Source: Candidatus Aminicenantota bacterium (GTDB taxonomy: Bacteria; Acidobacteriota; Aminicenantia; Aminicenantales; Aminicenantaceae). Taken from it: a stretch of 48,710 nucleotides of DNA. Position 1 is the first letter of the stretch. Every line of letters begins with the position of its first letter. The notes below the pieces were generated by a model that made no database searches, was not told where the DNA came from, and was given only the letters and a program-made list of their open reading frames with translations. The position numbers and the translations under genes were made by a program. The stretch is from positions 1 through 48,710 of the forward strand of contig JACUUK010000003.1 in the NCBI GenBank assembly GCA_014859315.1, written 5' to 3'. Shown here in pieces: positions 40,077 to 48,051 of this stretch.

Positions 40077-41645
40077 TTAATTTCCTAATATATTAGAGAT
40101 TGTGACATTTTTTTCCTTTAGTGTTATACCTAATGCCTGACTCAATCGGGCTAAAGATAGATTATAATCGATAATCGCTCTTAGCTCCGTAGTTTGAGCA
40201 TTTGCAAGGTCTCTCTGGTACTGAAGCACAAGATAATTTGTTGAAAGCCCGACTTTAAATTTTTCTTCCTCGGCGTTTAATTTTGTTTCGGCCAGTTCCC
40301 TTGCTGCTTTATAAGCTTGGACCCGTTTATAGTTTGTCTGAACGGCTCTTACAGAGTTCTTAATCTCCAAAAAGATCTGCTGTTCCTGATTCTTTAGCTT
40401 GAGTATAGATTGCTCTAAATTGACTCTTGCCTGGGCATAGGAGGCACGAGATAGAACAGAATTTATTGGGACAGAAAGAGTTAGCCCAACTGACCAATTC
40501 TTGTATCTGAAATTAAAGGCATCACTTAAGGCATCTGAAGATCCTCCCGGAACTTTTCCGATCACAATTCCTGTTAAAGGATTGTTATTGAGATATATTA
40601 TTTGATCCCCTGAAATGCCTGGGCTCCAGTAGGATGCTTGAAGGCTTAAATCAGGGAGGAGTTGATTCTTGGCATAACTTAAGTTGATTTCTTTATTTTT
40701 CAAATCAATTCTTGTGGATTGCAAATCGGGCCTGTTTTCCATGGCAATAACAAGAGCATCCTCAAGACTCACCTCTTTTTTTTCATAAGCGGGTTGGTCT
40801 TTGGGAAGGATTTGGGCTAAATCGACTTCCTGAAATTCTCCCTGTAGGTTCATAATCGTTTTTAATCTATCTTCATTGTTCTTCACAAGGGCTTCTGCTT
40901 CAAGAATATCTGCTTCCCTTGTAGCTACTTCTGCCTGGGCGTTTAAGATTTCGATAGGAGCCATGGTCCCGATTTCTACGGCTTTCTTGTTTTTCTCTAA
41001 CAGATTCTTGGCTAATTCTAAGGACTGCTGTCTAACTTTGAGATTTTCGATGCTATAGACCAAATTCCAGTAAGATTCTTCTACGCTGTAGATGGTGTCT
41101 TGAAGAGATTTCTTGAAATTATTTTCTGAAATATCCTTGTTGTTCTTTGCCACGATTATTTCTTTACGGCTGATATTGTATCCAAAATTTTTCAATAAAG
41201 GTTGTGAAAAATTCAAGCGCAGAGTGCTTCCATAGCGGGGGTTGATTGTCTGAAAACTTCTATTTGTATCGTTTTTATAAGAGTCAAGAGAAACAACAAA
41301 ACTGCCGCCTGTGGGGATGAGCTGTGTGATTTGAGCTGAATAGTCGTTATACATCGAAGTAATATTCTCTGCAGCTTCGATCCAGGAATAGGAAGCAGAG
41401 TTTGTATCTCTTTTGTTATAGCTAATAGAAAATTGAGGCATGAATTTTTCTTTGGTAAGAGAAATGGAAATTCCTGCAAGTTCAGGGTTTAAAATTTCCA
41501 CAGCAATGCCAAGGTTGTTTTCCAATGCTTTCTGAATACATTCATCAAGGGAAAGTGAAAATGCCTTTTCGTTTTGTTGAGCGTGCATCATAGTAGTCAG
41601 GCCGAAAATCATTATAATAAGAAATCTGATTGTTTTTTTAACCAT
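40077..41645 (-). CDS. TolC family outer membrane efflux protein
   Basis: TolC-type proteins form trimeric channels through the outer membrane and periplasm. The signal peptide (about 1-22, MHA-QQ) is followed by two OEP repeats, each beginning with a conserved segment: SLDECIQKALENNLGIAV and SLEDALVIAMENRPDLQS. Long alpha-helical stretches between them are rich in Asn, Gln and Ala. The 522 residues are typical. It follows the permease gene by 38 bases, completing a tripartite exporter. Confidence 0.94.
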   Translation of the reverse strand: MVKKTIRFLIIMIFGLTTMMHAQQNEKAFSLSLDECIQKALENNLGIAVEILNPELAGISISLTKEKFMPQFSISYNKRDTNSASYSWIEAAENITSMYNDYSAQITQLIPTGGSFVVSLDSYKNDTNRSFQTINPRYGSTLRLNFSQPLLKNFGYNISRKEIIVAKNNKDISENNFKKSLQDTIYSVEESYWNLVYSIENLKVRQQSLELAKNLLEKNKKAVEIGTMAPIEILNAQAEVATREADILEAEALVKNNEDRLKTIMNLQGEFQEVDLAQILPKDQPAYEKKEVSLEDALVIAMENRPDLQSTRIDLKNKEINLSYAKNQLLPDLSLQASYWSPGISGDQIIYLNNNPLTGIVIGKVPGGSSDALSDAFNFRYKNWSVGLTLSVPINSVLSRASYAQARVNLEQSILKLKNQEQQIFLEIKNSVRAVQTNYKRVQAYKAARELAETKLNAEEEKFKVGLSTNYLVLQYQRDLANAQTTELRAIIDYNLSLARLSQALGITLKEKNVTISNILGN

Positions 41646-41683
41646 TGTGTCCTCCTTAGTTCAATAATGTGTATATAATTTTT

Positions 41684-42901
41684 TTATTCGTAACGCAATG
41701 CTTCAATTGGATCTAATTTTGAGGCCTTTCGTGCTGGGTAAAAGCCAAAAAACACTCCTACTGACCCAGAAAAAAGAAAAGCTAAGGCCACAGAACCAAG
41801 AGTAACAATTGTTTGCCATCCAGCGAAATGAGATATTAATTTGGAGGCGAAAATTCCTACTGCAATACCGATTAATCCTCCTAATACGCTTAAGACTATA
41901 GCTTCAGTCAAGAATTGACGAAGAATATCTTTTTCGCGTGCTCCAACAGACATTCTGATTCCGATTTCACGAATTCGCTCAGTCACAGAGACCAACATGA
42001 TATTCATAATCCCGATTCCCCCCACAAGCAAAGAGACAGATGCTATTCCTCCAAGAAGATAAGTCAAAATTCGGCTGGATTCTGCTGCTCCTTCGGCAAT
42101 CTCAGACATATTCCTTATGTTGAAATCGTCCTCTGCTTCTGGAGCAATCCTATGCCTGATTCTAAGAAGTTCTTCGATTTGTTCTTTGGCATTGAGTGTC
42201 TTTACTGCAGAGACAGCAGAAACATCTATAGATTGAACATGAGTGATGCCAAGTATTCTTTTCTGTGCTGTTGTGTATGGTATGACAATCACATCGTCGC
42301 GGTTGAACCATCCTCCTGATTCTCCCTTTGACTCCAAGACTCCAATCACACGAAATGGAATTTTTTTAATTCTTATGACTTGTCCGATGGGGTATTCTCC
42401 TTCAAAGAGGTTATCCTTTACTTCACTGCCCAAAACACACACTTTAGCAGCCATTTTTACTAAGTTTTCATCAAAGAAAACGCCCTCTTCTACAGGCCAG
42501 TTTCTGATTTCCGGGTAATAGGCGCCAACGCCCTGAATAGAGGTATTCCAGTTTTTATTCTGATACACTGTTTGGACTCTTCCTGAAACAGAAGGAGAGA
42601 CATATTTGACAGCATCACATTTTTCTAAGATAGCTTTTGCATCTTCGGGATTAAGCGTGTTAAATGTTCCTGAGCCACCGTGTCGGCCACGAACAGACAT
42701 ACTACCTGGACGGACAAAAAGCAGGTTTGTTCCCATTGAGTTAAACCTGTCTTCGACTGCCTTTTTTGCTCCTTGGCCGATACTTATCATTGAAATTACG
42801 GCTCCCACACCGATGATGATCCCAAGTGCAGTTAGAAAAGAGCGCATTTTATTACGGCTTAACGCCCTTAAAGCAACTCTAATGGTGTTTAATATTTTCA
42901 T
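41684..42901 (-). CDS. MacB-like ABC transporter permease
   Basis: The 405 residues have the MacB topology: one membrane segment at about 20-42 (LTALGIIIGVGAVISMISIG), a large periplasmic domain (about 45-275), then three C-terminal membrane segments (LGGIASVSLLVGGIGIMNIMLVSVTERIREIGIR, and two later ones) ending KASKLDPIEALRYE. This is the mechanotransmission-type permease, split from its ATPase rather than fused as in E. coli MacB. With MacA and TolC it should export a periplasmic substrate such as a peptide, toxin or lipid-linked molecule. Confidence 0.93.
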   Translation of the reverse strand: MKILNTIRVALRALSRNKMRSFLTALGIIIGVGAVISMISIGQGAKKAVEDRFNSMGTNLLFVRPGSMSVRGRHGGSGTFNTLNPEDAKAILEKCDAVKYVSPSVSGRVQTVYQNKNWNTSIQGVGAYYPEIRNWPVEEGVFFDENLVKMAAKVCVLGSEVKDNLFEGEYPIGQVIRIKKIPFRVIGVLESKGESGGWFNRDDVIVIPYTTAQKRILGITHVQSIDVSAVSAVKTLNAKEQIEELLRIRHRIAPEAEDDFNIRNMSEIAEGAAESSRILTYLLGGIASVSLLVGGIGIMNIMLVSVTERIREIGIRMSVGAREKDILRQFLTEAIVLSVLGGLIGIAVGIFASKLISHFAGWQTIVTLGSVALAFLFSGSVGVFFGFYPARKASKLDPIEALRYE

Positions 42902-42919
42902 TTTTACTCCTCCTCTCTA

Positions 42920-43639
42920 TCACAATAATGGACGTTCTTCAGCGGCTTCTTGTTTCACAATAAGCCCATCTCTGATGTATATTTTTTTGTGAGCAATATT
43001 AGCAATATCTGGATCGTGTGTAACTAAAATCATTGTGATATTTTTATCTTTGTTTAATGCCTGGAAAAGGTAAATGATTTCTGCTCCAGTTTTTGTGTCC
43101 AGGTTTCCTGTGGGCTCATCCGCCAAAATAAGAGAAGGATTATTAACTAAAGCCCTCGCAATTGCTACTCTTTGTTGTTCACCACCTGACAGTTGATTTG
43201 TGTTATGAAGTTCACGTCCATTAAGGCCCACCATTGAAAGAGCTTCCATGGCTTTGTCCCTTGCCTTTTTTGAAGGAACATTCGAGTACAGAAGAGGGAG
43301 TTCCGTATTTTCTAAAGCTGTGGTTCGGGAAAGGAGGTTAAAGCTCTGGAAAACAAAGCCGATTTTCTTATTGCGTATCCGGGCTAATCTGCTTTTTTCA
43401 AGAGAAGAGACTTCCACCCCTTCCAAAATGTATTTTCCACTTGTTGGCTTATCCAGGCAGCCGATGATGTTCATTAATGTCGACTTTCCAGAACCTGAAG
43501 GCCCCATGATAGCAACTAAATCCCCCTGTTGAATTTGTAAAGAAATACCGCGGAGTGCTCGAACTTCTGTCTCGCCAACCTGGTACGTCCTTGCTATGTT
43601 TTCTAATTTAATGAGATTGTTATTTTCCATTGTTCGCAT
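42920..43639 (-). CDS. MacB/LolD-type ABC transporter ATP-binding protein
   Basis: All ATPase motifs are present: Walker [12 protein letters not shown]-loop VFQSFNLL, signature [15 protein letters not shown], Walker [13 protein letters not shown] and H-loop THDPD. The LSGGEQQR and TGNLD forms are those of the MacB/LolD/FtsE group. The 239 residues fit. Two in-frame ATGs (43639 and 43630) compete; the SD AAGGA is only 2-3 bases from the first and about 11 from the second, so the second may be used. It lies between adaptor and permease genes. Confidence 0.95.
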   Translation of the reverse strand: MRTMENNNLIKLENIARTYQVGETEVRALRGISLQIQQGDLVAIMGPSGSGKSTLMNIIGCLDKPTSGKYILEGVEVSSLEKSRLARIRNKKIGFVFQSFNLLSRTTALENTELPLLYSNVPSKKARDKAMEALSMVGLNGRELHNTNQLSGGEQQRVAIARALVNNPSLILADEPTGNLDTKTGAEIIYLFQALNKDKNITMILVTHDPDIANIAHKKIYIRDGLIVKQEAAEERPLL

Positions 43640-43680
43640 TTTCCTTTTCTAAGAGTGGTTTTTATTAGATATACCTTGCT

Positions 43681-45030
43681 TCATCGCCTAATTGACATGA
43701 ATCCTGCTCCTGGACGAGGGCCTGATGAACTGTTCTGACTCTTCCCAGTGGATTCACCAAGGATGACTTCCTGGCCTTCCTTCAAGTCTCCCCAAATTAC
43801 TTCTGTATAACTGTTATCAGTCACCCCAGTTTTTATTGTCACAGGTTGAAGTTTTCCTTTTTCATCCTCTATCCATACAAGAGAAAAAGCCCGTTTTCCT
43901 TTTCCCTGCATCATAAATGAACTTTGGCCGGAAGATTGGCGGTTTTCTGTCGCTAGCCTTTGTGGTCTATTGCTGTCTGGGCTTCCTTCTTGTGACATTC
44001 TTGTGGATTGCCGGCCTTCGCCCTGGCTGGCCCTCATTTGTTGGAACAGGGTTTTCATCTCTTCAGGAGAAAGAGAAGGGGTAAATCTGAGGGCTGCATT
44101 AGGAACGCGTAACACATTTTTTGCTTCGCCACTGATAATAGAGACCATGGCTGTCATCCCAGGACGCAACTTCATTTCAGGATTTACGACGTCAACAATC
44201 GTTGTGTAAGTCACAACATTTTGAATCACTTCAGGAGAGTATCTAACCTGTGAAACTTTCCCTGTGAAGAGTTCATCTGGGAAAGCATCAACGGTAAATC
44301 GGACTTTTTGGCCTTCCTTTACTCTTCCAATATCGGCCTCATCCACACTGCATTCAACTTGCATTTTGCTCAAATCGTTTGCGATTTGAAAGAGCACTGG
44401 AGCTTGAAAGCTGGCAGCTACTGTTTGTCCCACGTTGAAGTTACGGTTAATCACCATTCCGTCTATAGGGGATTTAATGATTGTATATGTAAGGTCGACT
44501 TTGCTGGAGTCCAGTTGAGACTTTGCTTGTTCCAGTCTGGCTTCAGCTGATTGAAGATCTGCCAACGAACTATAATATTGAACTTCTGCAGTTTCTTTTT
44601 CTTCGTATGAAATTAAGTCCTTTTCAAAAAGGTTTAAGGCACGATCATATTTCCTTTTTGTGTTCGCAAGTGTTAACTTCGCCTTCTCAAGGGCGGCTTT
44701 AGAGCTTCGATAGTTTGCTTCATTCTGATTTACTTTGGTTAGAAAGAGTGATTGGTCGAGCTCGGCAAGAACCTGGCCTTTTTTAACATGAGAATTAAAG
44801 TCAACATAAAGATTAGAAACCCTGCCCGAGACCTGGCTTCCCACATCCACGATAGTTACCGGGTTAAGAGTTCCAGATGTCACAACGATAGCCTCGATGT
44901 CACCTTTTTTTAATGCTTCTTTTTTATATGCCTTGCCAGTATTATTCTTTTTGTTAAAAAAGGTGATGCTGAAGATAATACCTACAATTACAATAAAGAT
45001 GAAAGCACCGATGATGATTTTCTTTTTCAT
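43681..45030 (-). CDS. MacA-like periplasmic adaptor protein
   Basis: An N-terminal membrane anchor (about 4-24) is followed by the adaptor domains: lipoyl/barrel-sandwich halves (VDVGSQVSGRVSNLYVDFN and TIIKSPIDGMVINRNFNVGQ), a helical hairpin between them, beta-barrel (KVRFTVDAFPDELFTGKVSQ) and membrane-proximal domain. A Gln/Ser/Arg-rich low-complexity insert of about 45 residues (about 335-380) interrupts the membrane-proximal region, which is common in MacA relatives. Total 449 residues. Its ATG overlaps the stop of the Spy-like gene by 4 bases. Confidence 0.93.
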   Translation of the reverse strand: MKKKIIIGAFIFIVIVGIIFSITFFNKKNNTGKAYKKEALKKGDIEAIVVTSGTLNPVTIVDVGSQVSGRVSNLYVDFNSHVKKGQVLAELDQSLFLTKVNQNEANYRSSKAALEKAKLTLANTKRKYDRALNLFEKDLISYEEKETAEVQYYSSLADLQSAEARLEQAKSQLDSSKVDLTYTIIKSPIDGMVINRNFNVGQTVAASFQAPVLFQIANDLSKMQVECSVDEADIGRVKEGQKVRFTVDAFPDELFTGKVSQVRYSPEVIQNVVTYTTIVDVVNPEMKLRPGMTAMVSIISGEAKNVLRVPNAALRFTPSLSPEEMKTLFQQMRASQGEGRQSTRMSQEGSPDSNRPQRLATENRQSSGQSSFMMQGKGKRAFSLVWIEDEKGKLQPVTIKTGVTDNSYTEVIWGDLKEGQEVILGESTGKSQNSSSGPRPGAGFMSIRR

Positions 45031-45467
45031 TTTTCTTCTCCTTTAGTGTTTCTATTTTTACCGGAGCCATTTTTTCTGTCTCCCCTTTCTCTTTTCATCT
45101 GAGAGAGATGATGTTCAATCATGGCTTCGAATTTAACTTTTTGTTCTTCAGTGAGAACAAAGTTGATTTCTTTTTTCAACTGCATTCGGATGGATGAAAG
45201 CTGTTCATGGATTTGCTTTCTCAAGGACTTCAGCCGTTCGTCGTTGTTTTTGAAGATTTCTCTGATGTCGTCTTCTTGTTCTGAAGAAAGATTTAATTCT
45301 TTAGCCATTGTTTCCAAGGTTGGGAAACGGGCTGGGCTTTTTCTTCTTTCTTTTCGCTCTATTTTCTGGGACAAATATTGTTTCTCTAATAGTACACCTC
45401 CAACTATCCCAGCAGAGAAGACAACGATAAAAGAAAACACTATCCAGAATTTATAATGATTTTTCAT
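45027..45467 (-). CDS. Membrane-anchored Spy/CpxP/CnrX-like periplasmic protein
   Basis: A single N-terminal membrane anchor (about 8-27) precedes a helical, charged domain with paired LTxxQ-type motifs: LNLSSEQEDDIREIF (58-72) and FVLTEEQKVKFEAM (103-116). This is the pattern of Spy, CpxP, ZraP and the CnrX metal sensor. Near the C-terminus H120-x3-M124 matches the spacing of two CnrX metal ligands as I recall them; the N-terminal His pair of CnrX is absent. The tail is basic. It overlaps both neighbours by 4 bases and lies directly after the anti-sigma gene, a position suited to a sensor. 146 residues. Confidence 0.78.
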   Translation of the reverse strand: MKNHYKFWIVFSFIVVFSAGIVGGVLLEKQYLSQKIERKERRKSPARFPTLETMAKELNLSSEQEDDIREIFKNNDERLKSLRKQIHEQLSSIRMQLKKEINFVLTEEQKVKFEAMIEHHLSQMKRERGDRKNGSGKNRNTKGEEK

Positions 45468-45958
45468 GGGAAATATCTCCTTACGCTGGCATCCCTATCC
45501 AATGCAGTAAAGATAAGACGCATGTTTTTGTTTTCCACCCCTTGTTCATCTAATAATTCCTGAGATTCCTGAAAAGGGTTGCTATTCTGTAAGAGAAGAA
45601 GTTCTGACTGGCTCAGTTCCTTTTTTTGGAGTGGGGAGAGCAGAATGAATGAAGTGAGAAACATTGTTACTATGAGCATTGAAATGGGAATGGCTTTTAT
45701 GCTCCAATGCTTCCACAAAAGCCAAGGGGCATTCATTTTTTGTTCCTTGATTTTTGTATGGAGGCGGCCCCAAAAATAAGGTAAAGGTTCAGGGAAACTA
45801 GTTTCTCTTAAAGTCTCGAGAATAGAAGCGTATTCTTTTTGTTTTTTTTCACAAGAAGAACACTCTTCAAGATGTTTATCGAGGTCATTTTTTTCTTTAG
45901 GATTCAAACCTCCATCAAAGAATTGAAGGAGAAGCCTTTCAGCTTTTCTGCATTTCAT
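45464..45958 (-). CDS. Zinc-finger anti-sigma factor
   Basis: The N-terminal cytoplasmic domain carries the ZAS zinc motif: C3, H29, C33 and C36 (HLEECSSC), which binds and holds ECF sigma factors. One membrane segment follows at about 87-109 (AIPISMLIVTMFLTSFILL), then a periplasmic tail of about 50 residues, long enough to meet a sensor. The 164 residues fit. It overlaps the sigma gene and the Spy-like gene by 4 bases each, so dosage is probably tightly matched. Confidence 0.92.
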   Translation of the reverse strand: MKCRKAERLLLQFFDGGLNPKEKNDLDKHLEECSSCEKKQKEYASILETLRETSFPEPLPYFWGRLHTKIKEQKMNAPWLLWKHWSIKAIPISMLIVTMFLTSFILLSPLQKKELSQSELLLLQNSNPFQESQELLDEQGVENKNMRLIFTALDRDASVRRYFP

Positions 45959-46524
45959 AATTCTCCTCCTCTCAGGATGGTCAATGATGCTATTTTTTTT
46001 CTAAGCATTTTCCGCGCCCTGTGGAGACGAGAGTCCACAGTCCCAGGAGAGATGTTTAGAATGTCTACAATCTCTCCATAAGAAAATCCTTGGATATCTC
46101 TTAAAGAGAGAATGATTTTGTATTTTCCCGGAAGAGTTTGCAGAGCTTTATGAACCAATTTTTTTCGTTCGTTTTCTATTTGTCTTTTTTCTCTTAGGAT
46201 CATTTCATCTTCTTCATTGGAAGCAATGGCCTGAGTATCTTCGAGTGAAATGAGTTTTATTTTTTTTGTTTTCCTAAAATAATCTTTAACATGGTTCACG
46301 GTAATCTGGTAGAGCCAGGTTCCAAGGCTTGATTTGAATTTGAATTTGCGGAGAGCCATATACGCCTTTAGGAACACTTCTTGGGCTATATCATCTGCAT
46401 TCGTGCGATCTTGTGTAATACTGAACGCCAATTGAAACACCTTCCTTTGATATTTTTTGACGAGAGCCTCAAACGCCTCGTCATTGCCTTGCTGGCTTAA
46501 CCGAATAAGCTCTTTCTCTTCCAT
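45955..46524 (-). CDS. RNA polymerase ECF sigma factor
   Basis: Region 2 is clear (DDIAQEVFLKAYMALRKF, LGTWLYQITVNHVKDYFRK) and region 4 as LPGKYKIILSLRDIQGFSY, EIVDILNISPGTVDSRLHR. There is no region 1.1 or 3, and 189 residues is normal for the ECF group (RpoE-like). The ATG is fixed by an in-frame TGA two codons upstream. The strong SD GGAGGAG is about 17 bases away, unusually far, with a two-codon frame (ATG AAT TGA) in between. The gene heads an eight-gene unit and appears to have an ECF-type promoter, so autoregulation is likely. Confidence 0.95.
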   Translation of the reverse strand: MEEKELIRLSQQGNDEAFEALVKKYQRKVFQLAFSITQDRTNADDIAQEVFLKAYMALRKFKFKSSLGTWLYQITVNHVKDYFRKTKKIKLISLEDTQAIASNEEDEMILREKRQIENERKKLVHKALQTLPGKYKIILSLRDIQGFSYGEIVDILNISPGTVDSRLHRARKMLRKKIASLTILRGGEL

Positions 46525-46557
46525 GTAACATCAATTCATCTCTCCTCCGAACATTAT

Positions 46558-46585
46558 TTAGACGGAGAAGAGAAAGGAATCTTCC
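46558..46585 (-). promoter_or_regulatory. Predicted ECF-type promoter of the sigma gene
   Basis: On the minus strand GGAAG is followed after 18 bases by TCTAA, within CGTCTAAAT. This resembles the GGAAC/TCTGA architecture of RpoE-type promoters, and a near copy precedes the 125-residue secreted gene upstream. The leader to the ATG would be about 28 bases. Confidence 0.5.
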
Positions 46586-46666
46586 ATTTAATTCTGTAAA
46601 CGCAAAGTTTGTCCATTCTGATTCATTTTAAGGGAAAATTCCTTTTCATTAAAGATATATTTCTTA

Positions 46667-47044
46667 TTAATCTCCTTTTTTTACGGCGGTCCATTCCACA
46701 ATCCGACCAGGGCCGAATTGGGCTTCACCCGTCATTTTCTCCCCATCTACTGTTCCTTTATAGGTAGTCGTCATTTCTCCTCTTGGGGTGCTTCGTGTTA
46801 CAGACCATTCAACTTTATTTTCTTTTACAGTCCCTTCCCCAGTAATCTCATCACCCCTTGGGCCTTTCATGGTGACTGCTAAGTCTTCTCCTTCCTGGAG
46901 GAAGTGAACTTTCCAGGTCATTTCGCCGCGTGGAGTCTCGATTGTGAGCTCCCAGTCGCCTGTTACATTGACTTCCTGGGCGTTTAAGGCAATAACCAGG
47001 CAAGCGAAAATCAAGATGAGTAAAGCGGTTCTTATGTTTCTCAT
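46667..47044 (-). CDS. Small secreted beta-sheet protein, function unknown
   Basis: A signal peptide (about 1-22, cleavage after LNA-Q) precedes a mature domain of about 100 residues rich in beta-strand alternation. It has an internal repeat: ETPRGEMTWKVHF and STPRGEMTTTYKG. It begins VTGDWELTIETP and ends GRIVEWTAVKK, a small beta-barrel-like pattern often seen as 'hypothetical' in environmental Gram-negatives. SD AGGAGG is 5 bases before the ATG. Its upstream region carries the same ECF-type -35/-10 pair as the sigma gene, so it is a candidate member of that regulon. Confidence 0.8.
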   Translation of the reverse strand: MRNIRTALLILIFACLVIALNAQEVNVTGDWELTIETPRGEMTWKVHFLQEGEDLAVTMKGPRGDEITGEGTVKENKVEWSVTRSTPRGEMTTTYKGTVDGEKMTGEAQFGPGRIVEWTAVKKGD

Positions 47045-47082
47045 GTGTGCCTCCTAAAATAAATTTATTTTTAATCATTTTT

Positions 47083-47111
47083 TTAGACGTCAATAATGAA
47101 TTTTTTCTTCC
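47083..47111 (-). promoter_or_regulatory. Second predicted ECF-type promoter, for the small secreted gene
   Basis: On the minus strand GGAAG is followed after 19 bases by TCTAA within CGTCTAAAA, nearly identical to the sigma gene promoter. The -35 end overlaps one arm of a long inverted repeat. Confidence 0.5.
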
Positions 47112-47182
47112 ATATTGCGTGGGTCGTGATAAGAAAATATTTTTTTTGATGTCTCAATACATGCTTTGCCCACACAATATGG
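47110..47182. repeat. Inverted repeat in the divergent spacer before radC
   Basis: CCATATTGCGTGGG and CCCACACAATATGG form 14-base arms with one mismatch, 45 bases apart. Each arm reads CCCAC-R-CAATATGGAA toward the gene it precedes, the secreted protein on the minus side and radC on the plus side. A paired operator is the simplest reading. Confidence 0.6.
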
Positions 47183-47238
47183 AATAGAAACATTATGTGA
47201 TATTTTGGCCGTCTTTTACGTCTTCTATATAGACTGCA

Positions 47239-47985
47239 ATGAGCGCATCATCCAAAAAAAATCCTTTCACGGGAGCGGGCAGACGAGGGCATAGAAGGAG
47301 GCTTAGAGAAAAGTTTTTAAAAGGGGGTATTGAGGCGTTTTTGGACTACGAAATTATTGAACTGCTTCTAACGTTAGGGACGCCACGCCAGGATTGCAAG
47401 ACACAAGCAAAAGAGGCACTAAAAAGGTTTAAGACGCTTCGCGGAGTTTTAGAAGCAGAATTCAATGAGCTTCAAGAAATAAATGGAATCGGCCCCCACA
47501 ATGTCTTTGGCATCAAGTTTGTTCAGGAAGTCTCGCGACGGTTCTTGAAAGACAAAATGATAAGCCAGCCTTTATGCCATTCTTCCAAAGATGTTTTTGA
47601 TTACCTTTATCACGTGCTCAGGGATTCGAAAAAGGAGAAATTTAAGGTTCTTTTTTTGAATGCAAAAAACAGGATTCTTGAAGAAAGAACTCTTTTTGAA
47701 GGCACAGTAGATTCCAGTGTCGTTTATCCCAGAGAAATCATGGAAAAGGCCTTAAAGCATGGAGCTTCCTCTCTAATCTTTGTACACAATCACCCTTCTG
47801 GTGACCCGATGCCTTCTGAGAGTGACAAAGATATCACAAAGGAACTGATTTTTGCAGCACATATTATGCAGATAAAAGTATTGGATCACATCATAATCGG
47901 GAACAATTGCTATTTTAGCTTTGCAGATAAGGGGTTGATTGATGACTATGAGTCGATTTTTTATAATTTCAAGAAAGGGATATAA
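47239..47985 (+). CDS. radC: RadC family JAB-domain protein
   Basis: The N-terminal helix-hairpin-helix region (residues about 35-105) includes LQEINGIGPHNVFGIKF. The JAB/MPN metalloprotease-like domain (about 115-240) has its zinc set: the glutamate in LFEGTVDSS, HNHPSGDP and the aspartate in PSESDKDI. The 248 residues fit the RadC/UPF0758 family. Despite its name, a repair role is doubtful; it is often linked with mobile DNA and biochemically uncharacterised. It is transcribed divergently from the secreted protein gene and leads to fhs 66 bases on. Confidence 0.93.
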   Translation: MSASSKKNPFTGAGRRGHRRRLREKFLKGGIEAFLDYEIIELLLTLGTPRQDCKTQAKEALKRFKTLRGVLEAEFNELQEINGIGPHNVFGIKFVQEVSRRFLKDKMISQPLCHSSKDVFDYLYHVLRDSKKEKFKVLFLNAKNRILEERTLFEGTVDSSVVYPREIMEKALKHGASSLIFVHNHPSGDPMPSESDKDITKELIFAAHIMQIKVLDHIIIGNNCYFSFADKGLIDDYESIFYNFKKGI

Positions 47986-48051
47986 GCCAATAAATTGATA
48001 TTGTTTGTAAAATATTACCATCGAGGGTAAACTTTCGCTAAGGAGGTTAAT

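Noticed and set aside
41915-42319. Open frame of 134 codons opposite the MacB permease gene
   Set aside because: Cysteine- and serine-rich shadow of a clearly conserved gene.
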